NCBI RefSeq assembly: GCF_016734815.1
Contig: NZ_JAERQF010000004.1
Span: 1-64,000 of the forward strand
Length of the DNA stretch: 64,000 nt
Reading direction: 5' to 3'
Origin: Hymenobacter rubidus
Lineage (GTDB): Bacteria > Bacteroidota > Bacteroidia > Cytophagales > Hymenobacteraceae
The notes under the pieces are model-generated. The model was not told where the DNA came from and did no database searches. It saw only the letters and a list, made by a program, of their open reading frames with translations. Below, one piece after another: positions 42,929 to 53,733 of the stretch. The position numbers were made by a program, and so were the translations under genes. Each line of letters begins with the position of its first letter. Within the stretch, counting starts at the first letter, position 1.

Positions 42929-45900
42929 TTACTCCTTCACCAGGCGTTTCACCACCGTGCCTTCCTGGGCGTAGATGCGGACGGTGTAGACACCGGTGGG
43001 CACGCCGCTCAGGTCGAGGGTTTCGGAGAGGAAGCCTTGCTTGGGCCGCACGCTCAGCGAGCGGACGGTCTGGCCGAGCACGTTCACCAACTCTACCTTC
43101 ACCGCACCCTGCTCGCGCAGGCCGGCCAGCTCCAGGGTGGCTTTGCCGGTGGTGGGGTTGGGGTAGAGGGCGGTGCGGGCATCGAGCTTGCCGGTGGTTA
43201 CGGCCGTGACGGCGCCGGCCACGAAGTTGAGGTAGAAGCGCTGGCCGGTGTAGTTGGCCAGCATCGTGAAGGCGTAGGTCGGGTTGGCGGCCAGGTTCTG
43301 GCGCTGGTTCAGCACCCGGTCTTCGAGCCATACCTGGGTGCCGGCGGGGGCATCGGTCAGGGCCGTCAGGTCGAGGCGGTGGGCACCGTCGGCGCTCACG
43401 CGCACCCCGAGGGGAATGACGGGGGCCGTGGCCAGGTCGGGCAGGCCGTTGATGGCGAAGCCTTCCGTACCGGCCAGGCTCCAGAGGCTGGGGCGGCCGC
43501 TGCCATTGAGCTGCACCTTGTAGGCATCGTGCTGGGCCGAGAAGCCCAGGCCCGCGCCGGGCTCGAAGTAGATAACCGTTTCATCCACCGTGCCATTGGC
43601 CACGTTGGTGGCTTCGAGGCGCAGCAGCGGGCGGGTGGTCGTCGGCGTCGTGGTGACGGGGCCGGTGGGCGTGGTGCCCTGGCGGTTGAACACCGGCGAC
43701 AGGTACGAGGTAGCCCGCACGGCGTTGGTGAAGCTCACGGCCGCCGTGGGGGCGGTGGCCCGCACCAGGAAGCCCTGCATGGCGGCCAGGTCCTTGGTGC
43801 CGCCGTTCTGGCTCACGCCGGCTACGTAGGTCTTGTAAGTGCCCGTGTAGCGGCCGCTGGGCTCAAACACGTAGAGGGCATCGGCCACGCCGGTCAGCAT
43901 GCCGGTAGTGTTCCGCACCACGTCCCAGTCCATGGGGGCGGGGTAGGGGTTGCCGAGCAGATGCCAGCCCGAGTTGGCCTGGCTGCCGCGGGTGAGGCTG
44001 TAGCTCACATTGCCGTTTTGCAGCAGACCCGTGATGTCCACCGTGGTGGTGGGCAGCGTTTGGGCGGTGTAGCCGCGCATCGGCTCCAGGTCTTCGTTGG
44101 CGGCGGGCACCATCCAGCCATCGTCGAAGGTCGGCTTGCTGGCGGTAATACGCGTCTCGTCGAACTTGAAGAGGGTAGGGAAGGGCGTGGCCGAGTTGCC
44201 CACGGTGTTGTAGGCCGGGTTCAGCTCGAACACCGGCAGGTCGTCGGCAAACTCCTGCACGGTGGTGCTGATGCCGTTGGCGCTGCGCTGCATGGGCGAG
44301 GAGTAGTGGCGGTAGCCGGGCGCCCCGGTCAGGCCCGTGATGAAGCGCTCCATCGTGGCCTTGCCCGTCACGATGCCGCCGCCCACGGGGTTAATCACCA
44401 TGGCGGTGCCGCCGGCGTTGCTCGTGAGGGTGAGGTGGTCGTTGGCGGCCAGGTTGCCGGTGGTCAGGGTCAGCACGTGAGTCAGGAAGAGGTTATCCGT
44501 GCACGTCACGCCGGTGGCGTTCTGGATGTAGAGGTCGTAGAACCGCGTGGGGGTGAGGCTCACGCCGCCCAGGGTTTGCGGGCCCGTGCCGATGCAGTAC
44601 CAGCCGTAGAGGCCGCAGTTCACCAGGCCGGTGTTCACGTAGTTGCCGAGCAGGTACACCGGCCCGTTGCAGGTCACGCCGGCGGGGTTCGAGCAGTTCA
44701 GGCCGAAGAAGCGCAGCTGCTGGGTGCCGCCGCAGGTTTGGGCCACGGTGCCGTTGAAGTACACCGTGAAGGTGGCCGGGTTGAAGGGCCCGTTGCAGAG
44801 CCAGTTGCCCGCCACGTAGATGTCGCCGCCCAGCACGCAGCCCACCAGGTTGGCCCAGGTGATGTGGTGGAAGTAGCTGCGGGCCAGCGCGCCGGTGGTG
44901 GTAATGGTTTGCAGGGCCAGGCCGTTGAAGGTAACCAGGAAGCCATTGCCGCGGAAGATGCCGGTGTTGTTCCAGTTGCCGGCCACCGTGATGTCGCGTA
45001 GCAGCTGCACGTTCACCGTGTTGGTGATGCCCACGTTGTAGAAGGCCGAAAGCGCCGTGCCGCCGATGGTCTGGAGGATGGTGCCGTCGAAAATCACCGT
45101 CTGGCCATTGGCGATGTAGCCGCCGTTGTTCACCCACAGTCCGCTCACGTAGATGCCGTTGAGCAGCGTCACGCCTTGCAGGTTATCGAAGGTGAGGTCG
45201 TGGAAGTGCGTGCGGCCCGAGGTGCAGGTAATGGTCTGCGGCACCGAGCCGTTGAAGCGGGTGCGGAAGCCGCAGCCGCAGTAGCCGCCGGAGTTGATGA
45301 AGTTGTGCACCACGTCGATGTTCTGGCCCAGGCTCACGTTCACGGCGTTGTTAAAGGTCACGTCGTAGAAGGTCGTCAGGGCCGTGCCGGCGATGGTTTG
45401 CAGCACCGTGCCGTTGAAGTACACCAGCAGCGCGTTGTGCAGGAAGGAGCCGTTGTTGGTCCAGTCGCCGAGCAGGGTGATGCCCAAATCCTGCCGCACT
45501 GTGGCGCCCAGCGCAATGGTGAAGTGGTGGAAGATGGTGGCTACCGAGCCGCCGATGGTTTGCAGCACCGTCCCGTTGAAGGTCACCAGCTTGCCATTGG
45601 CGAGGAAGCCGCCGTTGTTAATCCAGTTGCCGGTAAGGAAGATGTTGTTCTGCAACGTCACGCCGGCCAGATTAGCAAATACCACGTGGTGGAAGGTGAG
45701 CGTGCCCGCCGAGTAGACGCCCTGTACCACGCTGCCGTCGAAGTACACCGTGAAGCCGCCGGCCGTGAACAGCGACAGCGCCAAGTTGCGGAAGTCGCCG
45801 CGCACCCGGATGTCGTTGGCCAGGGCCACGCCCACCGGGTTATCCATCGTCACGTTGCCGAAGATGGTCACGCTGGTGCCGCCGATGGTTTGCAGCGCCG

Positions 45901-48900
45901 AGCCGTTGAACGTGACGAGGTAGCCGGAGCAGGTGAAGAGGCCGTTGTTCACCAGGTTGCCCCGGATGAAGATGGGGCCGCCGATGCTCACACCGCCCAC
46001 CGTGTTCAGGATGTTGAGCCCGAAGAAGGTGGTCGTAGCCGTGCCGGTGATGGTCTGGGCAATGCTGCCGTCGAAGTACACGATGTAGATGGCCGGGTTG
46101 AATGAGGTGTTCGTGGCCCCGTTATTCGTCCAGAGGCCGCGCACTCGAATATCCTGCCCCAGCGCCACGACCCCGGTGCCGGTATTGGCGAAGGTGATGC
46201 CGTAGAAGATGGTGGAGGTATTGCCGTTGATGAGCTGGGCAATGCTACCCGCAAACGTCACCGTGAAGTTGCCGTGCAGGAACGCGCCGTTGTTGGTCCA
46301 GTCGCCCAGTATGGTCACCACGCGGCCCAATTGCACGGTAGCCGTGGGCATGATGGTGAGGTGGTGGAACAGCGTGGTGACGGTGCCGGCAATCAGCTGC
46401 GTGCCCGCGCCCGAGAAGTACACCCGGAAGCCGTTGGCCACAAAGCCACCGTCGTGCGTCCAACTGCCGTTCAGGTAAATATCCGAAAGCAGCGTGACGG
46501 ACGTGGGGTTGTTGAAGCGCAGGTCGAAGAAGCGCGTGAGCAGGCCGCAGGAAATGGTTTGGGCCACCGTGCCGTTGAAGTACACCCCGTAGCTGCTGCC
46601 CAGGAACACGCCCGAGCCGGCCCAGTTGCCCAGCACCGTAATGGCCTGCCCCAGCGTCACGGTGCCACTGTTGGCGAAGGTGACGTGGTGGAAAATGGTG
46701 TTCACCGAGCCGCCAATGGTCTGGGCCACGTTGCCAACGAAAGTGACGAGGTAGCCATTGGCCACGAAGCCGCCGTCGTTGCGCCAGTTGCCCCACACGT
46801 TGATGTTGCGGTTGAGCGTGATGCCCGCCAGGTTGTTCCAGGTCACGTGCCAGAAGTCGAACAGGCCGCCGCCCGTCAGGCTCTGCGCGCCCGAGCCGCT
46901 AAAGGTGAAGGTATAGCCCGTGTACACGCTGCCCACCAGGTTGTAGCCGTAGAAATTGCCCGCGTTGGCGAAATTGCCCAGCAGGGTCACGTTCTGAAGC
47001 AGCCGCACGTAGGAGTTCAGGGCAATGTTCCAGTGGTAGAACGAGAGGCCGGTGTAGCCGCCCACCGTCTGCACCACGCCCGGGCCTTCGAAGCCGTTGA
47101 AGAACACCGTGAAGGTGCCGGGGTTAAACGAGCCCGCGTACAAGTTGAAGTTGCCGGCGATGTAGATGTTGGTGGCCAGGCTCACGCCCGCCGCGTTGTC
47201 CACGTAGAAGTGGTAGAAGAAAGTGGTGGGGTTGGCCGTAATCACCTGGGCCCCCGTGTTGCCGCCGAAGCGCACGTAGTAGCCGTTGGTGGTGCCGCCG
47301 TTCAGGTACCAGCCGTAGAAGACGCCGGTGTTCACGAAGGCGCCCAACACGTAGATGTGCCGGTGCAGCGTCACGCTGGCCACCGTGTTCTGGAAGGTGA
47401 CGTTGTAGAAGTTCGTGATGGCCGTGCCGTCGATAATCTGGGCCACCGTGCCGGCAAAAACCACCGAGTACGTGCCGCCGAAGAACAGGCCGTTGTTAAT
47501 CCAGTTGCCCAGCACGGTGATGTTGTTCACCAGCGTCACACCCACCAGGTTGTTGATGGTAATGTGGTAGAACGTGGCGCCGCTGCCGCCAATGGTCTGC
47601 GCCGAGGTGCCACTGAAGTCCACGCCATAGGTCAGAGCGTTGAAGGTGCCGGTAGCCGTCAGGTTGCCCAGGAAAACGGTGTTGATGCCCAAGTTCACCA
47701 CCGCGCCGCTGTTCACAAACACGTTGTAGAACGTGCTGATGGACGTGCCGTTGATGAGTTGGGTACCGCCGATGCCGTTGAAGTACACGCCGTAGCCGGC
47801 CACGCCCACGAAACCGCCGTTGTTGGTCCAGTTTGAATACACGTACAGCGGGGCGCTGCTCATGGTGAAAACCGACGTGCTGCCAATCACCACATTGCCC
47901 GTGTAGAAGGCCGCCGCGCCGTAGAGGTACTGCGCACCGATGCCCGCGAAATTCCAGGTGCTGCCGCCGCTGGCGGCCGTGATGCCGTCCACGGTCACGT
48001 TGCCATAGAGGTTGAAAATCCCGTTGTTGGTGAACGTGGCGCCGCTGGCAATGGTGAGGTGCAGGGCCAGCGCCGCCGTGCTGCCCGCGATGACGGGGTA
48101 GGAGCCGACGCCGCCCGGAATCAGCACCGTGCTGGTGGCGGTGGGCACCTGCCCGCAGCTCCAGTTGCCGGCGTTGAACCAGTCAGTGCTCACCGCGCCC
48201 GTCCAGGTAAAGGTCAGGGCGCCAATGGTCAGGTTCGAGCCATTGTCCGAGCCGATGGTGCCAGGGTTGTTGCCCACCACGCGAATGCGGTAGGCCGTGC
48301 CCGCCGCCGTGCCCAGCGGAATGGTGGCCGCAATGCTGCCGCTGGCAGTGCCGCTCAGCGTGCCAATGGCCACCGGCGCCGCAAACGAGCCGCTGGCATC
48401 CGAAAGCTGCGCCGTGAACACGTTGCCACTCGTGAAGCCCGACGCCGTGAAGGCCACGCTCAGCGAGGAGCCGGGGCAGAACGAGCCGCTGAACGCCGTG
48501 GTGGCCAGCGAAGTCGAGCCGGCATTCACCACCACCACCGCCGAGGTCTGCGACTGGCAGCTGCCCTTGCTCACGAACAAGTCGTAGGTGCCGGCGTTGG
48601 CCGAAGTCGCGTTCGGAATGGTGAGGCTGGCGCCCGTGCCCACCTGGGTTTTGCCCAGGAACCACACGTAGCTGGCCCCCGTCACCACCTGCGCATTGAG
48701 CTGGATGGTGCCACCCACGCTCACCGGCGAGTTGTTGGCCGTGATGGCCGCCACCAGCTGCGAGGTAATGCCAATGTCGGAGCCGTTATCAGCCGGCGAG
48801 ATGTTGGCCGAAGCACCCGACACCAGCCGGACGCGGTAGCCCGTGCCCAGCGGGGTGCTCACGGGGTAAGCCCCCTGAATCAGGCCATTGCCCGTGCCGC

Positions 48901-51900
48901 CGAAGGACACCGAGCCGATGGCCACCGGCGAGGCAAACGAACCGGCGGCATCGGACAGCTGCGCCGTGATGGTGGTGCCGCTGGGCAAGGCCGCCCCCGT
49001 CACCGCAAAGCCGATGTTTGCCGCGTTGCCGGCGCAGGTCGTGAAGCCGCCAAACTGGCTGATGGCCACCGTGGTGGCGCTCGGCGGGTCAATAACCACC
49101 TGCGTCGAAGCGGTGCTTTGGCAGCTGCCCTGCGTCACCACCACCGAGTATTGCCCCGAGGAGGCCGTGGTCATGCTGTTGAACGTGGGGTTCTGCGCGT
49201 TGCTGATGAAGCCACCGCCGCCGCCCGTGTAGCTCACGTACCACTGGTAGGACGTGGCGCCGTTGGGGCCGGCAAACAGCTGCAAGGTGCCGCCCGTGGC
49301 CACCGGCGAGTTGCTGCTGGCCGTGGCCGTGAGCAGGGTGGGCACGGTCAGGTTCGAGCCGTTGTCGGTGGTGCTGGTCACGGCCGGGTTTGAGCCGATG
49401 AGGCGGACGCGGTAGCCCGTGCCGCTCGGCGTGCTGGTCGGAACCGTAGCCGCCACCGAGCCATTGCCCTGGCCGTTAAACGCCACCGAGCCAATGCTCA
49501 CCGGCGAGGCAAACGAGCCGCTGGCGTCGGAGAGCTGCGCGGTGATGGTGTTGCCGCTGCCGAAGTTGTTGCCCGTCACCGAGAAGCCCACGTTGAAGGC
49601 TACGCCCTGGCACAGCGTGCCGCCAAACTGCGCAATGGCCAGAATGGGCTGGGCTGAGGGGTTCACCACCACGGCTGTGCCCACGCCGGGGCTCTGGCAG
49701 CCGTTCACCGTCACGTAGAGGGTGTAGGTGCCGCTGTTGCCGGGCGTAGCGTTCGGGATGGTCGGGTTCTGCTGGTTCGACGAAAAGCCGGGGCCCACCC
49801 AGAAATAGCTGGCGCCGGCCACGGCCTGGGCCGTGAGCTGGATGGTGCCGTTGTAGGCCACCGGCGTGTTGCTGCTGGGCGTGGCCGTGGGCTGGGTCGT
49901 GATGCCGATGTTCGAGCCGTTGTCGTTGCTGGTCACGGCCGGATTGGAGCCCACCAGGCGGATGCGGTAGGCCGTGCCGGTGGGCGTGTTGGTCGGGAGG
50001 GTGGCGGAAATGGCCCCGCTGCCCTGGCCCGTGAAAGCCGCCGAGCCAATCACCGTGGGCGCGGCAAACGAGCCGCTGGCATCGGAAAGCTCGGCCGAAA
50101 TGGTGTTGCCGCTCAGGAAATTATTGCCCGTCACCGAGAAGCCAATGTTGAACGACGAGCCCGCGCAGCCTGTGAAGGTGAACTGGCTCATGGTGAGCAC
50201 CGGCACCGCGTTGGGCTGCACCAGCACCCGCACGCTGGCCGAGTCCTGGCAGCCGTTCGAGTTGGTGACGAACACGAAGTACTTGCCGCTCTGGCTGGGC
50301 TGGGCGTTGGCCAGGTTCAGGGTCTGGCCCGAGCCCACGGCGGCGGTGCCGCCGCCCGTGTAGGTCACGTACCACTGGTAGCTGCTTTGGCCCGTGGGCT
50401 GGGCCGTGAGCTGAATGGTGCCGTTGTAGGCCACCGGCGAGTTGCTGCTGGCCGTGGCTGGCGGGGTGGGGTAAATGGTCAGGTTGGTGCCATTGTCGGT
50501 GCCCGTGATGGCGGGGTTCGACGCCACCACGCGCACCCGGTAGCCGGAGCCGGCCGGCGTGCGGAAGGCCACGGTGTCGGTCAGGGTGCCGCCGCTGCTG
50601 CTCTGGCTGCTCAGGTTGCCGTACAGCCGCGAACCGGCCGTGAACACCCCGTTGGCATCCGAGAGCTGGAAGCGGAACACGTTGCCCACGTTATAACCCG
50701 CCATGTTCGTCGTGAAGGGCACCTGGATGTAGGTGCTGCTGCAAAACGCCGTGGGCGACACCGTGCCCGTGGCGATGGTGGGCGGGTAGGTGTAGTTGCC
50801 TGCGGAGCAGGCCGTGCCGCCGGGCGCGGTCACGCACAGCTGGCCGGTGCTGCCGCCGGTGGGCGCAATGGCCGTGATGCTGGTGCCGGAGTTCACCGTG
50901 AAGCTTTGCGCCGCCACCCCGTTGAAGGTGAAGGCCGTGGCGCCCGTGAAGTTGGTGCCCGTCACGGCCACCGAAGTGCCGCCCGCCCCGCCCGTGGGCG
51001 TGAAGCTGGTGATGGTGGGGCTCGCGCAGTTGAAATCGTAGGCGCCCACGTCGCCGAGGCCCGTCCAGGAGCTGGGGGTAATGCCTTGAATCCGCAGCCC
51101 GCGCACCCCCGTCAGCGGCGTAGCGAAGTTGCGCACCACCGGCGTGGTGTTGCCCGCCGCCACGGTGGTGCTGTAGGTGTCTACGGTGGTCCACGTCACC
51201 ATGTCCGGCGAGGTCTGAACGACGTACGTGGCGCTGGTGCTTGGGGAGGCCGTGGGCGTGTAGCGTACTTCCGTCAGTCGCCGCGCCGTGGTCATGTCCA
51301 CCTGCATGGTGCCGCTGTACGTGCCCGCGTTCCATACGCCACCGTTAAAGCCGGCTTGGGCGTTGTTGCTGGCGTAAAAGCTGCTTTGGGTGTAGTTGCC
51401 GCTGGGCAGGCCGGCCGCAAAATTAGCCGACGAGGCGCAGCCGTTTTTCACAAAGGTTTTGCTCCATACCAGGCTCCACTTGCCGTTGGCATCGCGCGAG
51501 CGCACCGAAATGCGGTGCGACCCGTCGGCCAGCGCACTGGCGTCGGCCGCGAACGCGACAGTGGGCAGGTCCTGGGCCGCCGTCACCGGTACGTCGGTGC
51601 CGGAGCCAAACCCAGGGTCGTTGTCGAAAAAGTATTCCACCTTGTTCACATTGGGCGCCACGGCCACCGCGGGCTCGTAGTAAAAGTTGCGCACGCTGGT
51701 CAGGCTCCACTTGTTGCTGGCGTCTTTGCTGCGGACTTGCAGCGTGTGGAATCCCGGCGTCACCGAGGACAGGCTCACGGCCACGCTCACCGCGCCGATG
51801 TCCGTAGCGGCCGTCACGGGCACGTCGGTGGCGTTGCCAAAGCCGGGGTCAGTATCGAGGAAGTACTCCAGCTTCACCACGTTGGGCGCGCTGGCCGCCG

Positions 51901-52714
51901 CGTTTTGCTCATAATAGAAGCTGCGCACACTGGTCAGGCTCCACTTGTTGCTGGCGTCCTTGCTGCGCACGCTCAGCGTGTGGAAGCCCGTGGCCAGGCT
52001 GCTCAGGTTCACCGCAAGGGTCAGGCCGCTGACGTCGGCAGCGGCCGTGAGCGGAATATCAACGCCGTTGCCGAACCCCGGCTCGCCGTCAATGAAGTAT
52101 TCGGCCTTCACCACATTCGGCGCGCTGGCCGAGGCGTTGGGCTCGTAGTAAAACGTGCGCCGGCTGGTCAGGCTCCACTTGCCGCTGGCATCCTGGCTGC
52201 GCACGCCCACCTGGTGGAAGCCGGCGGCCAGGCTGCTCAGGTTGACGTTGAAGGCAATGCCGCTGATGTCGGTGGCCGCCGATACGGGCACGTCAACTGC
52301 TGCCGCGAAGCCGGGGTCGGTATCGATGAAATACTCAACTTTGGTGACGTTGGGCAGGGTTCCGGCAGAAGCCGGCTCGTAGTAGAACGTGCGCCGGCTG
52401 GTCAGGCTCCAGGCGCCATTCGAGTCCTGGCTGCGCACGCCCAAGGTGTGAAAACCGGGGCTCAGGCTGGCCAGCGGCACGGCGGCCGAGAGGCCGGCCA
52501 GGTCGCTGGCCGGGGCGCCGGGCAGGCTAAACGCCGTGGCTGCCCCAAAGCCGGGGTCGGCATCAATAAAATACTCGGCGCGGGCAATGGTGGCCTGGCC
52601 GTGGCTGCGTGCCGCGCCGCCCAGCAGCAGAAACAGCAAGGCAAGCGCACGCCACCAGCCGGCGCGTTGGTGCCAACCGCCCGGAGCGGGGCGGGGTTGA
52701 GGAAAGCGTTGCAT
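42929..52714 (-). CDS. 3261-aa T9SS-secreted repeat protein
   Basis: Signal peptide (WWRALALLFLLLGGAARSHG, residues about 20-40). Five N-terminal units of about 80 aa (52597-51430; each with K/R-x-EYFID-x-(E/D)PGFG, GFHTL-VRS, WSLTS-R-FYYE). Then a discoidin-like segment, an IPT/TIG domain (PTITSFTPTGGAGGTSV...), several Ig/PKD-like units with VAYNGTIQLTA, and about 20 units of about 62 aa (about 47990-44500) with the core GNWxNxGxF ... VxFNGxxxQTIxGT ... FYxxxxxN. A T9SS type A sorting domain ends it (LYPNPTTGKATLELAGL ... VVKRLVKE). A cell-surface or adhesive protein; no catalytic motif seen. Confidence 0.9.
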   Translation of the reverse strand: MQRFPQPRPAPGGWHQRAGWWRALALLFLLLGGAARSHGQATIARAEYFIDADPGFGAATAFSLPGAPASDLAGLSAAVPLASLSPGFHTLGVRSQDSNGAWSLTSRRTFYYEPASAGTLPNVTKVEYFIDTDPGFAAAVDVPVSAATDISGIAFNVNLSSLAAGFHQVGVRSQDASGKWSLTSRRTFYYEPNASASAPNVVKAEYFIDGEPGFGNGVDIPLTAAADVSGLTLAVNLSSLATGFHTLSVRSKDASNKWSLTSVRSFYYEQNAAASAPNVVKLEYFLDTDPGFGNATDVPVTAATDIGAVSVAVSLSSVTPGFHTLQVRSKDASNKWSLTSVRNFYYEPAVAVAPNVNKVEYFFDNDPGFGSGTDVPVTAAQDLPTVAFAADASALADGSHRISVRSRDANGKWSLVWSKTFVKNGCASSANFAAGLPSGNYTQSSFYASNNAQAGFNGGVWNAGTYSGTMQVDMTTARRLTEVRYTPTASPSTSATYVVQTSPDMVTWTTVDTYSTTVAAGNTTPVVRNFATPLTGVRGLRIQGITPSSWTGLGDVGAYDFNCASPTITSFTPTGGAGGTSVAVTGTNFTGATAFTFNGVAAQSFTVNSGTSITAIAPTGGSTGQLCVTAPGGTACSAGNYTYPPTIATGTVSPTAFCSSTYIQVPFTTNMAGYNVGNVFRFQLSDANGVFTAGSRLYGNLSSQSSSGGTLTDTVAFRTPAGSGYRVRVVASNPAITGTDNGTNLTIYPTPPATASSNSPVAYNGTIQLTAQPTGQSSYQWYVTYTGGGTAAVGSGQTLNLANAQPSQSGKYFVFVTNSNGCQDSASVRVLVQPNAVPVLTMSQFTFTGCAGSSFNIGFSVTGNNFLSGNTISAELSDASGSFAAPTVIGSAAFTGQGSGAISATLPTNTPTGTAYRIRLVGSNPAVTSNDNGSNIGITTQPTATPSSNTPVAYNGTIQLTAQAVAGASYFWVGPGFSSNQQNPTIPNATPGNSGTYTLYVTVNGCQSPGVGTAVVVNPSAQPILAIAQFGGTLCQGVAFNVGFSVTGNNFGSGNTITAQLSDASGSFASPVSIGSVAFNGQGNGSVAATVPTSTPSGTGYRVRLIGSNPAVTSTTDNGSNLTVPTLLTATASSNSPVATGGTLQLFAGPNGATSYQWYVSYTGGGGGFISNAQNPTFNSMTTASSGQYSVVVTQGSCQSTASTQVVIDPPSATTVAISQFGGFTTCAGNAANIGFAVTGAALPSGTTITAQLSDAAGSFASPVAIGSVSFGGTGNGLIQGAYPVSTPLGTGYRVRLVSGASANISPADNGSDIGITSQLVAAITANNSPVSVGGTIQLNAQVVTGASYVWFLGKTQVGTGASLTIPNATSANAGTYDLFVSKGSCQSQTSAVVVVNAGSTSLATTAFSGSFCPGSSLSVAFTASGFTSGNVFTAQLSDASGSFAAPVAIGTLSGTASGSIAATIPLGTAAGTAYRIRVVGNNPGTIGSDNGSNLTIGALTFTWTGAVSTDWFNAGNWSCGQVPTATSTVLIPGGVGSYPVIAGSTAALALHLTIASGATFTNNGIFNLYGNVTVDGITAASGGSTWNFAGIGAQYLYGAAAFYTGNVVIGSTSVFTMSSAPLYVYSNWTNNGGFVGVAGYGVYFNGIGGTQLINGTSISTFYNVFVNSGAVVNLGINTVFLGNLTATGTFNALTYGVDFSGTSAQTIGGSGATFYHITINNLVGVTLVNNITVLGNWINNGLFFGGTYSVVFAGTVAQIIDGTAITNFYNVTFQNTVASVTLHRHIYVLGAFVNTGVFYGWYLNGGTTNGYYVRFGGNTGAQVITANPTTFFYHFYVDNAAGVSLATNIYIAGNFNLYAGSFNPGTFTVFFNGFEGPGVVQTVGGYTGLSFYHWNIALNSYVRLLQNVTLLGNFANAGNFYGYNLVGSVYTGYTFTFSGSGAQSLTGGGLFDFWHVTWNNLAGITLNRNINVWGNWRNDGGFVANGYLVTFVGNVAQTIGGSVNTIFHHVTFANSGTVTLGQAITVLGNWAGSGVFLGSSYGVYFNGTVAQTISCGLLTRFFDLRFNNPTSVTLLSDIYLNGSWTHDGGFVANGFRVYFSGAGTQLIAGTVTTLFHHLTIMPTATVQLGRVVTILGDWTNNGAFLHGNFTVTFAGSIAQLINGNTSTIFYGITFANTGTGVVALGQDIRVRGLWTNNGATNTSFNPAIYIVYFDGSIAQTITGTATTTFFGLNILNTVGGVSIGGPIFIRGNLVNNGLFTCSGYLVTFNGSALQTIGGTSVTIFGNVTMDNPVGVALANDIRVRGDFRNLALSLFTAGGFTVYFDGSVVQGVYSAGTLTFHHVVFANLAGVTLQNNIFLTGNWINNGGFLANGKLVTFNGTVLQTIGGSVATIFHHFTIALGATVRQDLGITLLGDWTNNGSFLHNALLVYFNGTVLQTIAGTALTTFYDVTFNNAVNVSLGQNIDVVHNFINSGGYCGCGFRTRFNGSVPQTITCTSGRTHFHDLTFDNLQGVTLLNGIYVSGLWVNNGGYIANGQTVIFDGTILQTIGGTALSAFYNVGITNTVNVQLLRDITVAGNWNNTGIFRGNGFLVTFNGLALQTITTTGALARSYFHHITWANLVGCVLGGDIYVAGNWLCNGPFNPATFTVYFNGTVAQTCGGTQQLRFFGLNCSNPAGVTCNGPVYLLGNYVNTGLVNCGLYGWYCIGTGPQTLGGVSLTPTRFYDLYIQNATGVTCTDNLFLTHVLTLTTGNLAANDHLTLTSNAGGTAMVINPVGGGIVTGKATMERFITGLTGAPGYRHYSSPMQRSANGISTTVQEFADDLPVFELNPAYNTVGNSATPFPTLFKFDETRITASKPTFDDGWMVPAANEDLEPMRGYTAQTLPTTTVDITGLLQNGNVSYSLTRGSQANSGWHLLGNPYPAPMDWDVVRNTTGMLTGVADALYVFEPSGRYTGTYKTYVAGVSQNGGTKDLAAMQGFLVRATAPTAAVSFTNAVRATSYLSPVFNRQGTTPTGPVTTTPTTTRPLLRLEATNVANGTVDETVIYFEPGAGLGFSAQHDAYKVQLNGSGRPSLWSLAGTEGFAINGLPDLATAPVIPLGVRVSADGAHRLDLTALTDAPAGTQVWLEDRVLNQRQNLAANPTYAFTMLANYTGQRFYLNFVAGAVTAVTTGKLDARTALYPNPTTGKATLELAGLREQGAVKVELVNVLGQTVRSLSVRPKQGFLSETLDLSGVPTGVYTVRIYAQEGTVVKRLVKE

Positions 52715-52728
52715 AGACGGGGCGCGGC

Positions 52729-53733
52729 TTAGTTATTCGAGCGGGTGCCCAGCGTCACGTTCAGCGTGTTGCCGCTCACGGCCTGGCTGAGCTGGTAGAT
52801 GGCCGGGATGGCCGGCAGCCCGCTGAAGTGGTAAGCATAGCCCGTGGAGCTGCCCGTCGCGCCGATGTCGACGCCGCCCTGGCCGCCGCCGGTGGCGGGG
52901 TTGGTGCCGGTTTTTAGCTTGTACCAGGCATCGTATTGGCCGGGCGCGGTGGGCGCCAGCACAAACACGCTGGACTGGGACACGCTGGGCGTGTTGTTGC
53001 TTTGGGAGCCCAAGGTGGGCAGGGCGCCGGTGAGCAGGTTGTACTGCCAGGTGGTATTGGCCGTGGTCGACAGGCTGTTGATGTAGTTGTTTTTTACGGT
53101 GAAGTTGTCGAAATACGCCGTGCCGCTCAACATGTCGTTGTTCGAAAACTCCCCGCTGAAGCTTGCGAGGCTGACGTTGGCGGAGCTCAAGATGATGTTG
53201 TTGGTAATGAGCAGATTGGTCGAAGATGCAGAGCCGCTGTAATAAGAAATGGTGTAGATGTAATTCTGCCGGATGAGGGTATTGCTGATGTTGGCATTGT
53301 AGTTAGCGTAGATAGTGCTGTTGATGTAGTTGCGCACAATGGTGAGGTTGCTGACCCCTGGGTACAAGTTGCCGTTTATCGTCATGCCCGCGATGCTGGA
53401 GCCCGCGCTGCCCGGATTGAATACCACTTGGTCGATGGTTGCCGGAATCACGCTGGCTTGCAGGGCCGGTGGCTGGTTGAAGCTCAGGAAGTAGCCGGGC
53501 CCCACGATGGTGAGCTGCTTGGTGCAGGTGAGGTTGCCGTAGCTGACGGTGGATGGTTCCACTTGGATGATGTCGCCGTTCACGGAGGCGTCGTGCGCCA
53601 GTTGAATCGTGCTGTAGATGTTGGTGCCCGTGATGCCGGTGTTATTCACCCGGCGGATGGTGCCCTGGGCCGAAGCCAAGTGGCTGGCCAGCACCAGCAA
53701 TACGAAGAAGAGGGAAGCGGAGAACTTTTGCAT
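52729..53733 (-). CDS. 334-aa secreted beta-helix protein, partner of the giant
   Basis: Signal peptide (FFVLLVLASHLASAQG), then a pectate-lyase-like beta-helix: TIRRVNNTGITGTNIYSTIQ, SLTIVRNYINSTIYANYNAN-type NxxI/NNxI repeats, TNNIILSSANVSL. It lacks a T9SS sorting domain and ends soon after TLGTRSNN. 14 bases upstream of the giant on the same strand, so the two are one operon; it may be a truncated or partner subunit. Confidence 0.8.
   Translation of the reverse strand: MQKFSASLFFVLLVLASHLASAQGTIRRVNNTGITGTNIYSTIQLAHDASVNGDIIQVEPSTVSYGNLTCTKQLTIVGPGYFLSFNQPPALQASVIPATIDQVVFNPGSAGSSIAGMTINGNLYPGVSNLTIVRNYINSTIYANYNANISNTLIRQNYIYTISYYSGSASSTNLLITNNIILSSANVSLASFSGEFSNNDMLSGTAYFDNFTVKNNYINSLSTTANTTWQYNLLTGALPTLGSQSNNTPSVSQSSVFVLAPTAPGQYDAWYKLKTGTNPATGGGQGGVDIGATGSSTGYAYHFSGLPAIPAIYQLSQAVSGNTLNVTLGTRSNN

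Noticed and set aside
50387-52732. 781-aa plus-strand open frame opposite the giant protein
   Set aside because: Arg/Gly/His-rich low-complexity reverse frame typical of high-GC coding DNA.
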